Below are positions 56,317-64,000 of a stretch of DNA of 64,000 nucleotides, one piece after another. A program made the position numbers and the translations under genes. Position 1 is the stretch's first letter, and each line of letters starts with the position of its first letter. The DNA is from Aeromonas rivipollensis (GTDB lineage: Bacteria > Pseudomonadota > Gammaproteobacteria > Enterobacterales > Aeromonadaceae): positions 2,600,501 through 2,664,500 of the forward strand of contig NZ_CP149130.1 in the NCBI RefSeq assembly GCF_037811135.1, in the 5' to 3' direction. The notes beneath the pieces were generated by a model, which did no database searches, had not been told where the DNA came from, and saw nothing but the letters and a program-made list of their open reading frames with translations.

Positions 56317-56823
56317 ATGCGTTCAGCTCTGCCTGCTCTCACCCTTGTCGCCTGTGCCTTGCTGCCCCAGGCCGCCCTGGCCGGGGTGCGTTTCGAGGTG
56401 CCGGACTACCTGCTGCGCCTGCCAGAGCAGACCTATCGGCTGATCGAGCGCAATTTCAATACCCTCTATCAGCAGACCGACTTCACCCCCCAGATCACCA
56501 ACAGCTATTTCAACCACTCGGACCTCTATCGCTTCGCCGGCATTCCCCTGGCCATCACGCCCCAGAACGGCTTCCAGATGGAGATCTTCGGTCAGCTCTA
56601 CAACAAGTCGTCCCAGATCTATGCCCAGATGAGCCAGGATCTCTCCCTCTATCGCACGCTGCGGGTCGACATGATGGGGGATCAGAGCGACGAGGTCGCC
56701 ATCGGCATGGGGCTCGGCATTCCCCTGGGCGCCCGTCTCACCCTCAAGGCGCTCGCCTCCAGCAACGAGATCCCGGGCTATGGCTCCGCCAACTACGCCA
56801 TCGGGATGGAGTGGCACTTCTAG
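56317..56823 (+). CDS. small exported protein of unknown function
   Basis: This 168-residue protein has a signal peptide (MRSALPALTLVACALLPQAALA) followed by a mature segment with alternating polar and hydrophobic residues, and ends in phenylalanine (AIGMEWHF). That ending is typical of outer-membrane beta-barrel proteins, so it may insert in the outer membrane. I do not recognise the family. The ATG at 56317 was chosen to begin the signal peptide. It is followed by a shared terminator. Confidence 0.65.
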   Translation: MRSALPALTLVACALLPQAALAGVRFEVPDYLLRLPEQTYRLIERNFNTLYQQTDFTPQITNSYFNHSDLYRFAGIPLAITPQNGFQMEIFGQLYNKSSQIYAQMSQDLSLYRTLRVDMMGDQSDEVAIGMGLGIPLGARLTLKALASSNEIPGYGSANYAIGMEWHF

Positions 56824-56840
56824 GGATCAACATCATCCAG

Positions 56841-56874
56841 CAGCAAAAAGGCTCCCGAGGGAGCCTTTTTGCTG
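56841..56874. terminator. bidirectional terminator
   Basis: CAGCAAAAAGGCTCCC, a 2-nt centre, and the perfect complement. Its A/T runs serve the exported-protein gene and the convergent alpha-galactosidase gene. Confidence 0.93.
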
Positions 56875-56884
56875 AGTGCGGCAC

Positions 56885-58600
56885 TCAAAGATAACGGATC
56901 ACCCGCCCCTGGCCCCCCGCCAGTTCCAGCGTCTCTCCCAGGGCAGTGTCGTCCCAGAAATCCGTGCCCCCTGCTGGCAGTTCAAACTGTGCAGCATGCT
57001 CGCCCCAGTTGAACAGGCAGAGCAGCTCGCCGCCCCCGGGCAGGGCCACCCGGCCTCGGCCAAACCCCATGTCATCGAAACGGGCCGCCGGGGTGCGCGC
57101 CGCGCACAGGGCCAGCAGCTTGCCAAGGTGCGTCCCCTGCACCTCGTCCAGATCCTGCAGCCGGTCGCCGGCCAGCACCATGCCACCGCTCGCCACCAGG
57201 GCGGCCAGGTGGAACTGATACTCGGACTCGCTGGCGTGCTGGCCCGGGATATCCCGCAGGCAGACGCAGTCGGGATCCAGCGCCCAGAGCCGGTCGTTCT
57301 GCCAGGCGCGGCAGAAGGCTTCCCGCGCTATCTGGCGAAAACGGGGGCCCTGGCGCTCCACGTCATCGCTCACCCGCATGCCGTGCACCAGGCCGAGGCT
57401 AGGCCAGATCGGGGCGTTGCAGCCGAGCAGGAAGGCGCCCTCCCCCGCCCCGCGCAGCACTGCGGCCATGCCACGTCTATAGGCCTCGACCCGAGTGGCG
57501 GCGGAGTCATGGAAGCGGCCGCCGTGGATGGCGCCCCAGAAGTTGGCATCCAGCTTGAAGTAGTGGATGCCCCACTGCTCGCGCAGGGTGCGAAACACGC
57601 TCTCGAGGTGGGCCTGCACCTCGGGATGGGTGCCGTCCAGCACATACCAGGGGGTGCAGCGCCAGCCGCCGTAGGTGACCCGCTCCGAGGGCAGCGGCAG
57701 GCCATCCTCCCCTTTCACGAACCAGTCAGGGTGCTGGCGGAACACGTCGGAGCCAGGCTCTGCGATGAAGGGGGCGACCCAGAGCGCGGGCTCGCAGCCG
57801 GCGGCGCGGATCTCCCCTGCCAGGGTTGCTACCCCCTGCTCGAACTTGGATGAAGGGGTGAGCCAGTCCCCCATCTTCGCCTGATAGCCGTCATCTATCT
57901 GCACGTAACGCAGAGCCGGGAAGCGCATCGCCCGCACCGCCAGGTTCTCGCGAATGTCGGCGGCGCTCACGTCCGCATAGTAGTGATACCAGGAGCACCA
58001 GCCACTCGGGCGCGCGGCCAGGTCCGCCACCAGCGAAGGGTGTTCGGCCTCGATATAGTTAGCCAGCGACCCCAGCAGTGCTTCCCTGTCCGGCCCCTCC
58101 AGGCAGATCAGCGCCTCGCTCTGCCAGTGCTGGCCGGGTGCGAGGGTGCGCCCTTCGGCGTTCATCACTATCTCCAGGCGGCCGTCCGGATAGAGGCGGA
58201 ACTCGCCGCCGAAGCGGTGGCAGCTCGCGAACGCCAGCAGCAACCAGCCCCCCTCGCAGGCCAGCAGCAGCAGGTTGTGGACGGTGTGATAGCCGTCATC
58301 CTCGGTGATGCGATAGACGCCGGCGTCGGGGCAGCGACCCACCGGCTCTGGAGCCTGCCAGCTGCCCATGGTCTGGGCCAGCATCTGGAACCCCTCTCCG
58401 TAGATGGCCGCGTCGGGAGAGAGGCCAAGCGTCCCCTCAAACAGCCGCCAGTGGCGAACGGCCTCGGGACTGGACCCGGTATTGTCCAGCCTAACCCGGC
58501 ACAGGGGGCCGTCCCACTGGCGGGTTTGCAGCAGTTGGGAAGGCAGGGCGGGATCGGCGGGCAACTGGCGCAATCTGGCCAGGAAAGAGGGGTACGACAT
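56885..58600 (-). CDS. GH36 alpha-galactosidase
   Basis: This 571-residue glycosidase has the GH36/GHD fold. The nucleophile aspartate is in HYFKLDANFWG near residue 352, and the acid/base aspartate is in MRVSDDVERQG near 415. WCSWYHYYADVSA and RYVQIDDGYQ complete the family pattern. It hydrolyses alpha-galactosides such as melibiose or raffinose sugars. No signal peptide is visible, so substrate must be imported, but no sugar transporter or regulator is adjacent. The ATG at 58600 follows AGGAG. Confidence 0.85.
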   Translation of the reverse strand: MSYPSFLARLRQLPADPALPSQLLQTRQWDGPLCRVRLDNTGSSPEAVRHWRLFEGTLGLSPDAAIYGEGFQMLAQTMGSWQAPEPVGRCPDAGVYRITEDDGYHTVHNLLLLACEGGWLLLAFASCHRFGGEFRLYPDGRLEIVMNAEGRTLAPGQHWQSEALICLEGPDREALLGSLANYIEAEHPSLVADLAARPSGWCSWYHYYADVSAADIRENLAVRAMRFPALRYVQIDDGYQAKMGDWLTPSSKFEQGVATLAGEIRAAGCEPALWVAPFIAEPGSDVFRQHPDWFVKGEDGLPLPSERVTYGGWRCTPWYVLDGTHPEVQAHLESVFRTLREQWGIHYFKLDANFWGAIHGGRFHDSAATRVEAYRRGMAAVLRGAGEGAFLLGCNAPIWPSLGLVHGMRVSDDVERQGPRFRQIAREAFCRAWQNDRLWALDPDCVCLRDIPGQHASESEYQFHLAALVASGGMVLAGDRLQDLDEVQGTHLGKLLALCAARTPAARFDDMGFGRGRVALPGGGELLCLFNWGEHAAQFELPAGGTDFWDDTALGETLELAGGQGRVIRYL

Positions 58601-58730
58601 GGGAGCTCCTTCTTGTGAATGGGGATGATGCCGGGACCATTGTATCCCCTGTGGGTCAGTTGACCCTGTTCCATGCCCCCCGTGCCTGTTAAACTGCGAC
58701 CTCGCTCACAGTTGCCAAGATGAGGCCCCC

Positions 58731-59090
58731 GTGTTGTTGCAACGCGCCTTGCGCTACCTTCGTGATTTTCTGGTCATCATCGCCTGCCTGCTGGCGGGCA
58801 AGGCCCTGGCCGCCCTGCTGCCCTTCGCCTTCCCCGGCAGCATCATCGGCATGCTGCTGCTGTTCGTGCTGCTCTCTTTGCAGCTGATCCGCTTCTCCTG
58901 GGTCGAGCAGGGGGGCGGCCTGCTGCTGCGTCACATGGGGGTCCTGTTCGTGCCGGTCGCCGTCGGTCTGGTGGCCTGGCTCGAGCCCCTGCGTCAATCC
59001 TTCGGCCTCATCATGCTCTGCGTGGTGCTCGGCATAGTGCTGATCCTCGGCGCCGTCGGCCATCTCTACCAGAGGATGAACAGACAATGA
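58731..59090 (+). CDS. yohJ: CidA/LrgA-family protein (YohJ)
   Basis: This 119-residue protein has four hydrophobic segments and matches the CidA/LrgA (UPF0299 YohJ) family: LPFAFPGSIIGMLLLF and GVLFVPVAVGLV. Members are holin-like proteins linked to murein-hydrolase activity or export of small metabolites. The start is GTG at 58731. It overlaps yohK by four bases (ATGA). Confidence 0.88.
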   Translation: MLLQRALRYLRDFLVIIACLLAGKALAALLPFAFPGSIIGMLLLFVLLSLQLIRFSWVEQGGGLLLRHMGVLFVPVAVGLVAWLEPLRQSFGLIMLCVVLGIVLILGAVGHLYQRMNRQ

Positions 59091-59773
59091 TGTTCTGGTT
59101 GGCCATTCCCCTGACCCTGGCGCTCTATTTCATGACCAGGGCCCTCTACCGCCGCCTGCCCTGGCCCGTCATCAATCCGGTGCTGATCCCCACCGCCGTC
59201 ATCATCGGCCTGCTGCTCTGGCTGGATCTGCCGCTGGACCAGTACCAACGCGGTACCGCCCCCATCACGGCCCTGCTGGAGCCCGCCGTGGTGGCGCTGG
59301 CGCTGCCCCTCTACCAGCAGGCCCGCCAGATCCGGGACAAGCTCAAGCCCATCGTCCTCTGCACCCTCACCTCTGTGCTCATCTCGGTCTGCACCACCCT
59401 GGGCATTGGCCACCTGATGGGGGCGGATCCGGCGCTGCTCGCCTCCATCGCCACCAAGTCCATCACCACGCCGCTCGCCATGAGCGTCAGCCAGTCCCTC
59501 GGCGGCATTCCCGCCATCGCCGCCGCCGTGGTGGTGGTGGTGGGGATTGTCGGCGCCCTGATCGGCTACCCGCTGCTCAAACTACTCAAAGTGACCGATC
59601 CGGAAGCGCAAGGGCTCGCCATGGGGGCCTGCGCCCACGCCATCGGCACCGCCGCCTCCGCCGAGCAGGGGGTCACCCAGGGGGCCTTCTCGTCGCTGGC
59701 CATGGTGGTGTGCGGCGTGCTGACCGCCGCCGTCGCCCCCCTGCTGTTTGCCCTCTATCACTGGCTGACCTGA
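59087..59773 (+). CDS. yohK: CidB/LrgB-family protein (YohK)
   Basis: This 228-residue membrane protein has about six hydrophobic segments and the LrgB pattern KSITTPLAMSVSQSLGGIPAIAAA and GACAHAIGTAAS. It works with CidA/LrgA-type partners. The pair yohJ-yohK just upstream of cdd matches the E. coli order. It overlaps yohJ by four bases, so they are translationally coupled. Confidence 0.9.
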   Translation: MMFWLAIPLTLALYFMTRALYRRLPWPVINPVLIPTAVIIGLLLWLDLPLDQYQRGTAPITALLEPAVVALALPLYQQARQIRDKLKPIVLCTLTSVLISVCTTLGIGHLMGADPALLASIATKSITTPLAMSVSQSLGGIPAIAAAVVVVVGIVGALIGYPLLKLLKVTDPEAQGLAMGACAHAIGTAASAEQGVTQGAFSSLAMVVCGVLTAAVAPLLFALYHWLT

Positions 59774-59940
59774 GCCCCCTCCCACGACTCCCCTGCCATG
59801 GCCGCCCCCTGCGGCCATGGCCTCTTTGCCCCTTCAAGCAGTCCATATGACACCGCCATGCCCTCCGTGCTGCGAGCAAGCGCACAGATTGCGAAAGACA
59901 AACGTTTCCTTTACCATCCCCGGCCCTTTGCCCATCAAGG

Positions 59941-59956
59941 CGTGAGCGCGCTCACA
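59941..59956. promoter_or_regulatory. CRP-type site upstream of cdd
   Basis: CGTGAGCGCGCTCACA matches TGTGA-N6-TCACA with one mismatch, 57 bp upstream of the cdd start. The E. coli cdd promoter is controlled by CRP and CytR. Confidence 0.65.
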
Positions 59957-60013
59957 CATTTTGCCGCGCTTGCTCCCTACAATGGCCCCCCAATTGGCCT
60001 TTGAGGACACAGT

Positions 60014-60895
60014 ATGCATCCCCGCTTTGCCAAGCCGTTCGAGACCCTTTCCGCCCCGCTCCAGGCCGCCCTGCTGCCCATGCTGGGGGACGATTTCCAG
60101 GCCCGTTTTACCCCTGAGCAGGTGGCGACCCTGAAAGCCGCCACCGGGCTCGACGATCGGGCCCTGCGCCTGGCCCTGCTGCCGCTGGCGGCCGCCTGCT
60201 CGGTCGCCCCCATCTCCAGGTTCTTCGTCGGCGCCATCGCCTGCGGCCTGAGCGGCAGCTGGTATTTTGGCGCCAACATGGAGTTTGCGGGCCAGGGACT
60301 GTTCCACTCGGTGCACGCCGAGCAGTCCGCCATCTCCAACGCCTGGCTCGGCGGCGAGACCGGGATCAGTGAAATCACCGTCAACTACACCCCTTGCGGT
60401 CACTGCCGCCAGTTCATGAACGAGCTGAGCACCGCCAAGACCTTGAAAGTCTCCCTGCCGGATGACCTGAGCGAGCTGCAGTCCTTCCTGCCCCACTCCT
60501 TCGGCCCCGCCGATCTGGAGATCACCGATGCCCTGATGAGCCCTCAGGCCCACGACGAGCTGGTGCTCGAGAGCGACGACCCCCTGTGGCAGGCCGCGCT
60601 GGCCGCCGCCCGCCAGAGCTATGCCCCCTACAGCCAGGGCTATGCCGCTGTGGCGCTGCAGTTCGAGGACGGCCGTATCTTCTGCGGTCGCTACGCCGAG
60701 AACGCCGCCTTCAACCCGAGCCTCCCCCCCATGCAGATGGCCTGCGCCCATGCGGTGCTGGGTGGCGAGGAGCTCACCAGAGTGCGCCGCGCCGTGCTGC
60801 TGGAGAACAAGGATGGCCAGATCAGCCAGCGGGATTCGGCCCAGTCGACCCTCAAGGCCCTGGGATCCGTCCAGCTGGAGTACCAGGCGGTCTGA
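60014..60895 (+). CDS. cdd: cytidine deaminase
   Basis: This 293-residue dimeric-type enzyme deaminates cytidine and deoxycytidine to uridine forms. The zinc site is visible: HAEQSAI (catalytic glutamate, near residue 102) and TPCGHCRQF (two cysteines, near 129). The C-terminal half is a second, degenerate deaminase domain, as in E. coli Cdd (294). It is downstream of a CRP-type site and its stop lies at the edge of the duplicated segment. Confidence 0.95.
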   Translation: MHPRFAKPFETLSAPLQAALLPMLGDDFQARFTPEQVATLKAATGLDDRALRLALLPLAAACSVAPISRFFVGAIACGLSGSWYFGANMEFAGQGLFHSVHAEQSAISNAWLGGETGISEITVNYTPCGHCRQFMNELSTAKTLKVSLPDDLSELQSFLPHSFGPADLEITDALMSPQAHDELVLESDDPLWQAALAAARQSYAPYSQGYAAVALQFEDGRIFCGRYAENAAFNPSLPPMQMACAHAVLGGEELTRVRRAVLLENKDGQISQRDSAQSTLKALGSVQLEYQAV

Positions 60896-60914
60896 TCCGG
60901 CGCCGGAATCTATT

Positions 60915-60939
60915 AGGGGAGCCACTGGCTCCCCTTTTT
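60915..60939 (+). terminator. cdd terminator
   Basis: AGGGGAGCC, loop ACT, GGCTCCCCT, then TTTT. It lies within the distal duplicated copy. Confidence 0.88.
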
Positions 60940-61031
60940 GCATTCATTTTCCAAATACCTTTGCCCCCTGCCAGGCCCCCCGGATCATGGGCCTGCACTG
61001 GCCGCGGCGCGCTGATTCGCGCCCAAGATGC

Positions 61032-61058
61032 ATCAGGGGAGCCGCCGGCTCCCCTGAT
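61032..61058 (-). terminator. terminator of the acyl-CoA synthetase gene
   Basis: A 12-bp stem ATCAGGGGAGCC with GGCTCCCCTGAT and a 3-nt loop, 33 bp past the stop. There is no T-tract, but it has the same core as the cdd terminator. Confidence 0.6.
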
Positions 61059-61090
61059 CTCATTGATGTTCCAGCTAGTGCGCGCCCCTG

Positions 61091-62755
61091 TCAGGACTCC
61101 CAGATGATGGTCCTGGCACCGGACCAGCGCTCGCCTATGTCCGCGTACTTTTGCTCCAGCAGGTGGCGGCGGATCTTCATGGTGGGGGTCAGCACCCCGT
61201 TCTCGATGTTCCAGGGGCTCTTGACCACCAGGATGCCGCGCAGGCGGGCATGGGATTCGAGCTGGCCGTTGACCCGGGTCAGGGCGGCCTCCAACTGGGC
61301 GTCGACCGCAGCCTTGTCCCCCTTCATGGCACTCTCGGCCAGCTGCACCAGGGCGACCGGTTGCGGCATGCCGTAACCGATGACGCACAGCTGCTCTATG
61401 ATGGGCTCCTGCCCCAAGAGCCCCTCGATGGGCACGGGGGCGACGTACTTGCCCTTGGCGGTCTTGAACACGTCCTTCATACGGCCCGTGATGGTGAGGT
61501 AACCCTCCCTGTCCAGCTTGCCCATGTCGCCGGTGTGGAGCCAGCCCTCGGCGTCGATGGCCTCGGCGCTGTGCTCGGGATCCTTGTAGTAGCCCAGCAT
61601 CATGCCGTCGCAACGGCAGAGGATCTCCCCCTCGTCGGAGATCTTGATGGTTACCCCGGGGCCCGCCTTGCCGACTGTGCCTATCTTGTCGGCCCTGAAG
61701 GGGTAGTTGAGGGTGGAGTAGGCGTGGTTCTCGGTCATGCCCCAAGCCTCGGTGATCTCGAGGCCTATGCTGTGATACCACTCGAGCAGCGCCGGGGCCA
61801 CCGGGGCCGAGCCGCAACCCAGCACCCGCGCCTGATCCAGCCCAAGCCCCTTCTGCAGCTTGCGCTTGATGAGACCCGAGATGAGCGGGATCTTGAGCAG
61901 CAGCGCCAGCTTCTTCTGGGGCAGCTTCTCGTGGATCTTGATGCGGAACATGGCCCACAGCCGCGGCACCGAGATGAAGACGGTGGGTCGGCAGCGCTTG
62001 ACGTCGTCGATGAAGGTATCGAGGGACTCGGGGAAGGCGATGGTGGCGCCGCTGAACAGGCTGCCGCCGTAGATGTAGACCCGCTCGGTGATGTGGGCGA
62101 GGGGCAGGTAGGAGAAGCCGCGATCCGCGGCCGTCAGGGAGACCGCTTCCACCAGCTTCTCGCAGGACCAGGCGTAGCGCTCCACGCTCAGCATGGCGCC
62201 CTTGGGCTTGCCGGTACTGCCCGAGGTGTAGACCAGGCTCAGCAGGGCATCCGGCGCCTGCACCGGGCTGTCCGGGATGGGCTCATGGGCATCGAGCAGC
62301 GCGTCCCACTGGTGGGCCGCCGGCATGGTGTCATAGGGCAGCGCTATGCGCAGCAGATCAGCGGGCACCCCCGCCTCCTGGCTCTTCCAGTCGTCCAGCT
62401 TGCCGACGAAGATCGCCTTGGCCTCGCTGTGACGCAGCACGTATTCGATGGTGTCGACGTTGGCGGTCGGATAGATGGGCACGCTCACGTACTGCCCCAT
62501 CTGCATGGCGAGATCGGCGATGAACCACTCTGCGCAATTCTTGGAGAGCAGGGCCACCTTGTCCCCCGGGACCAGCCCCAGGGCACGCAGTGCCGTCACC
62601 ATGCGGCGGGCCTCGTCGGCGACCTCACCCCAGGTGAAGTCGACGTATTCGCGGTTGATGGTCTGGCGAAGATAGATCCGGTCGGGACACTGCCGCTCCC
62701 AGTGATAGAGCATCTCGAGCGGCAGTTTGGTGGCAATGCGTGAGGTGGAGGCCAT
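61091..62755 (-). CDS. AMP-forming long-chain acyl-CoA synthetase
   Basis: This 554-residue adenylate-forming enzyme has the P-loop YTSGSTGKPKGAML near residue 175, AWGMTENHAYS near 340, the DEGEILCR and GWLHTGDMGKLD segments near 400, and KTAKGKYVAPVPIE. It activates carboxylic acids, probably long-chain fatty acids, to acyl-CoA. E. coli FadD is about the same length, but the sequence is closer to the FAA1-like/long-chain subgroup. The ATG at 62755 begins MASTSRIATKLP. Its 3' end is the source of the tandem duplication. Confidence 0.85.
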   Translation of the reverse strand: MASTSRIATKLPLEMLYHWERQCPDRIYLRQTINREYVDFTWGEVADEARRMVTALRALGLVPGDKVALLSKNCAEWFIADLAMQMGQYVSVPIYPTANVDTIEYVLRHSEAKAIFVGKLDDWKSQEAGVPADLLRIALPYDTMPAAHQWDALLDAHEPIPDSPVQAPDALLSLVYTSGSTGKPKGAMLSVERYAWSCEKLVEAVSLTAADRGFSYLPLAHITERVYIYGGSLFSGATIAFPESLDTFIDDVKRCRPTVFISVPRLWAMFRIKIHEKLPQKKLALLLKIPLISGLIKRKLQKGLGLDQARVLGCGSAPVAPALLEWYHSIGLEITEAWGMTENHAYSTLNYPFRADKIGTVGKAGPGVTIKISDEGEILCRCDGMMLGYYKDPEHSAEAIDAEGWLHTGDMGKLDREGYLTITGRMKDVFKTAKGKYVAPVPIEGLLGQEPIIEQLCVIGYGMPQPVALVQLAESAMKGDKAAVDAQLEAALTRVNGQLESHARLRGILVVKSPWNIENGVLTPTMKIRRHLLEQKYADIGERWSGARTIIWES

Positions 62756-62854
62756 AGTTTAATCCCTGAAACAAAAGGCGAGCCTCATTATTAACCTTTT
62801 GATAACACTCAGGGAAGCAGATTACTTAAACTTCTGTTTGAATTGCGAATGGGA

Positions 62855-63133
62855 TCAAGCTTCCGCCTGCTGCTGCAGACGCTTCCACATCTCCTGCACC
62901 AGCACCTCATCCTGCTCGGAGAGCTCCCCCTGCAAGATGGCCTCGTTCAGGCTGCGCAGCACATAGCTCTTTACGTCCCGCACCAGGGTCTTGCCCTCCA
63001 GCTCGGCGCGCGCCACCGCCAGGGAGATATGACCCCGAAGATAGCCGCCCGCAAACAGCTCGTCCTCGCTGGCCGTGGCGACCATGGCGTCGATCAGTCC
63101 CAACAACTTGTGTTCAAAATCGTGAATCGTCAT
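62855..63133 (-). CDS. yfcL: YfcL-family protein
   Basis: This 92-residue protein aligns with E. coli YfcL: LIDAMVATASEDELFAGGYLRGH, then SLNEAILQGELSEQDEVLVQEMW. It is acidic and probably helical. Function unknown. In E. coli it lies next to mnmC, but here it is about 40 kb away. It follows the partial ATP-NAD-kinase-family gene on the same strand. Confidence 0.85.
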   Translation of the reverse strand: MTIHDFEHKLLGLIDAMVATASEDELFAGGYLRGHISLAVARAELEGKTLVRDVKSYVLRSLNEAILQGELSEQDEVLVQEMWKRLQQQAEA

Positions 63134-63182
63134 TTAACGCAGCCTCATTTCCGGGATTGCCGGCAAAAAATTCGGGGGAGTG

Positions 63183-63209
63183 GAACCGCGATCTTGTTGA
63201 TCGCGGCTC
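63183..63209 (-). other. stem-loop between kinase-family gene and yfcL
   Basis: Near-perfect GAACCGCGATC, loop TTGTT, GATCGCGGCTC (an A-C mismatch near the base). No T-tract, so it is not a clear terminator. Confidence 0.35.
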
Positions 63210-63241
63210 TCTGGCGCCAGGCCAGCCGCATCCTTGATGTC

Positions 63242-64000
63242 CTATTCCGGGCTGGCCACCGGGTAGATGACCTGATCCTTGTATCCCGTGGTTATGCGCA
63301 GATAACCACTTAACGACCGGTTCAGTGCCGGGTCATCGGTATCCACCAGCAGCGGACGGCCATCGAAGGCCGCCAGCTTGGACTTGGTGGCGAGCACCTG
63401 AATATGGTCTCGCCCGACGGCCCGGATCACCTCTGGACTCAGTTGCTGATTTCCGCGCCCGAACAGATGTCCCTGACCACCGATCAGGGTAATGATCAGG
63501 CGGCAGCGACGACCGCGGATCCGGGTCAGGATCTCGGCGGCGCTGAGATCCTGCCCGATAAGTTGGCCATTTTCCACCAGATCCACACCGAGCAAGGTAT
63601 TTTCCAGACCCAGCTCCGCCATGCAGGCGGCCACTGTGCTCCCCGACCCCATCAGATAGAGGGTGTCAGGCTCCATCTGCTCCACCACGCCGGCGGCGAG
63701 ATCGGCGAGCACCAGCTCCTCGGACTCCCGCCCGCCCTGCTTGACCGCCTGGACGTAGCGCAGATCCCCGGGCACCAGCAGCTGGCCGTAGTGGCGGGCG
63801 CGCACCTTGCCGGCGCGAAACGCCTCCTCGTCGATGTCCATCACCTCGGCATCCACCAGGCTCAGCAGCTCCCCTGCGATCATTCTGGCCGCCACCCGGC
63901 CACTCGCCGCCGGGGTCACGCCGTAGACCCCGGAGTGGATCTTGCACCCCGCCGGGATGCCGAGCACATGGCAGGACTCCCCCACCGCCGCGCAGATGTC
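63242..64000 (-). CDS. ATP-NAD kinase family protein, partial
   Basis: The C-terminal 252 or so codons of a larger gene; the reading frame stays open to the window end, so the true start is beyond it. Visible marks are GIPAGCKIHSGVYGVTP, LMGSGSTVAACMAELG near the middle and LIGGQGHLFGRGNQQLSPEVIR, which fit the ATP-NAD/AcoX kinase group. It might phosphorylate NAD or a related molecule, but the exact substrate is uncertain. Confidence 0.75.
   Translation of the reverse strand, partial: DICAAVGESCHVLGIPAGCKIHSGVYGVTPAASGRVAARMIAGELLSLVDAEVMDIDEEAFRAGKVRARHYGQLLVPGDLRYVQAVKQGGRESEELVLADLAAGVVEQMEPDTLYLMGSGSTVAACMAELGLENTLLGVDLVENGQLIGQDLSAAEILTRIRGRRCRLIITLIGGQGHLFGRGNQQLSPEVIRAVGRDHIQVLATKSKLAAFDGRPLLVDTDDPALNRSLSGYLRITTGYKDQVIYPVASPE

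Larger units (their letters stand above)
60893..61130 (-). repeat. diverged tandem duplication of an acyl-CoA synthetase 3' end
   Basis: Two 118-bp copies, 61013-61130 and 60893-61010, align without gaps over their length on the minus strand. The first holds the last dozen or so codons of the acyl-CoA synthetase gene and its terminator. The second is a diverged copy whose corresponding stop has changed and whose hairpin now acts as the cdd terminator. Confidence 0.7.

Overview
The window looks like a chromosomal segment of a high-GC gammaproteobacterium, most likely Aeromonas. The evidence is the sdh-suc block divergent from gltA, yohJ-yohK-cdd, fabB divergent from mnmC, DinI- and YgjP-type genes, Zur-type rpmE2-rpmJ2, and PhoB, LexA, CRP, ArcA and AraC sites of enterobacterial type. 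Everything was read by eye; no database search was run. No rRNA, tRNA, CRISPR array or insertion sequence was recognised.

Layout. 1-4.4 kb: a 2-aminoethylphosphonate-type ABC transporter (ATPase plus double-length permease) and an FAD aminophosphonate oxidoreductase, behind a phased array of PhoB repeats and a GntR-like palindrome. 4.5-7.1 kb: a YcgN-like gene, then an AT-rich patch with a LysE-type exporter and an AraC-type regulator, probably acquired. 7.1-18.4 kb: TCA-cycle genes sdhCDAB-sucABCD on the minus strand, divergent from gltA. 18.5-31.5 kb: small housekeeping and unknown genes (DUF4377 lipoprotein, GNAT, fabB, mnmC, DUF922 protein, dcuC, 5'-nucleotidase family, a GT-C-like membrane protein behind a tandem repeat, ygjP, DUF2927, SOS-controlled dinI, Zur-type rpmE2-rpmJ2). 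31.5-40.5 kb: an L-arabinose regulon with araFGH and araC on one strand and araBDA divergent from them.

40.6-49.7 kb is the most unusual part. A small methyltransferase is translationally coupled (ATGA) to a 995-residue PLD-nuclease/SF2-helicase/S24-like fusion. A 1731-residue fusion of a DEDD exonuclease, a RecQ helicase and a UvrD helicase follows on the same strand. Base composition drops through this stretch. It looks like a nucleic-acid-processing module, either DNA repair or anti-phage defence.

49.8-64 kb: a LysR regulator divergent from an aminotransferase, omega-amidase-like hydrolase and amino-acid-binding protein; a PrpA-like phosphatase; sbcB; a small exported protein; a GH36 alpha-galactosidase; yohJ-yohK-cdd; an AMP-forming acyl-CoA synthetase whose 3' end and terminator appear duplicated; yfcL; and a partial ATP-NAD-kinase-family gene cut by the window edge.
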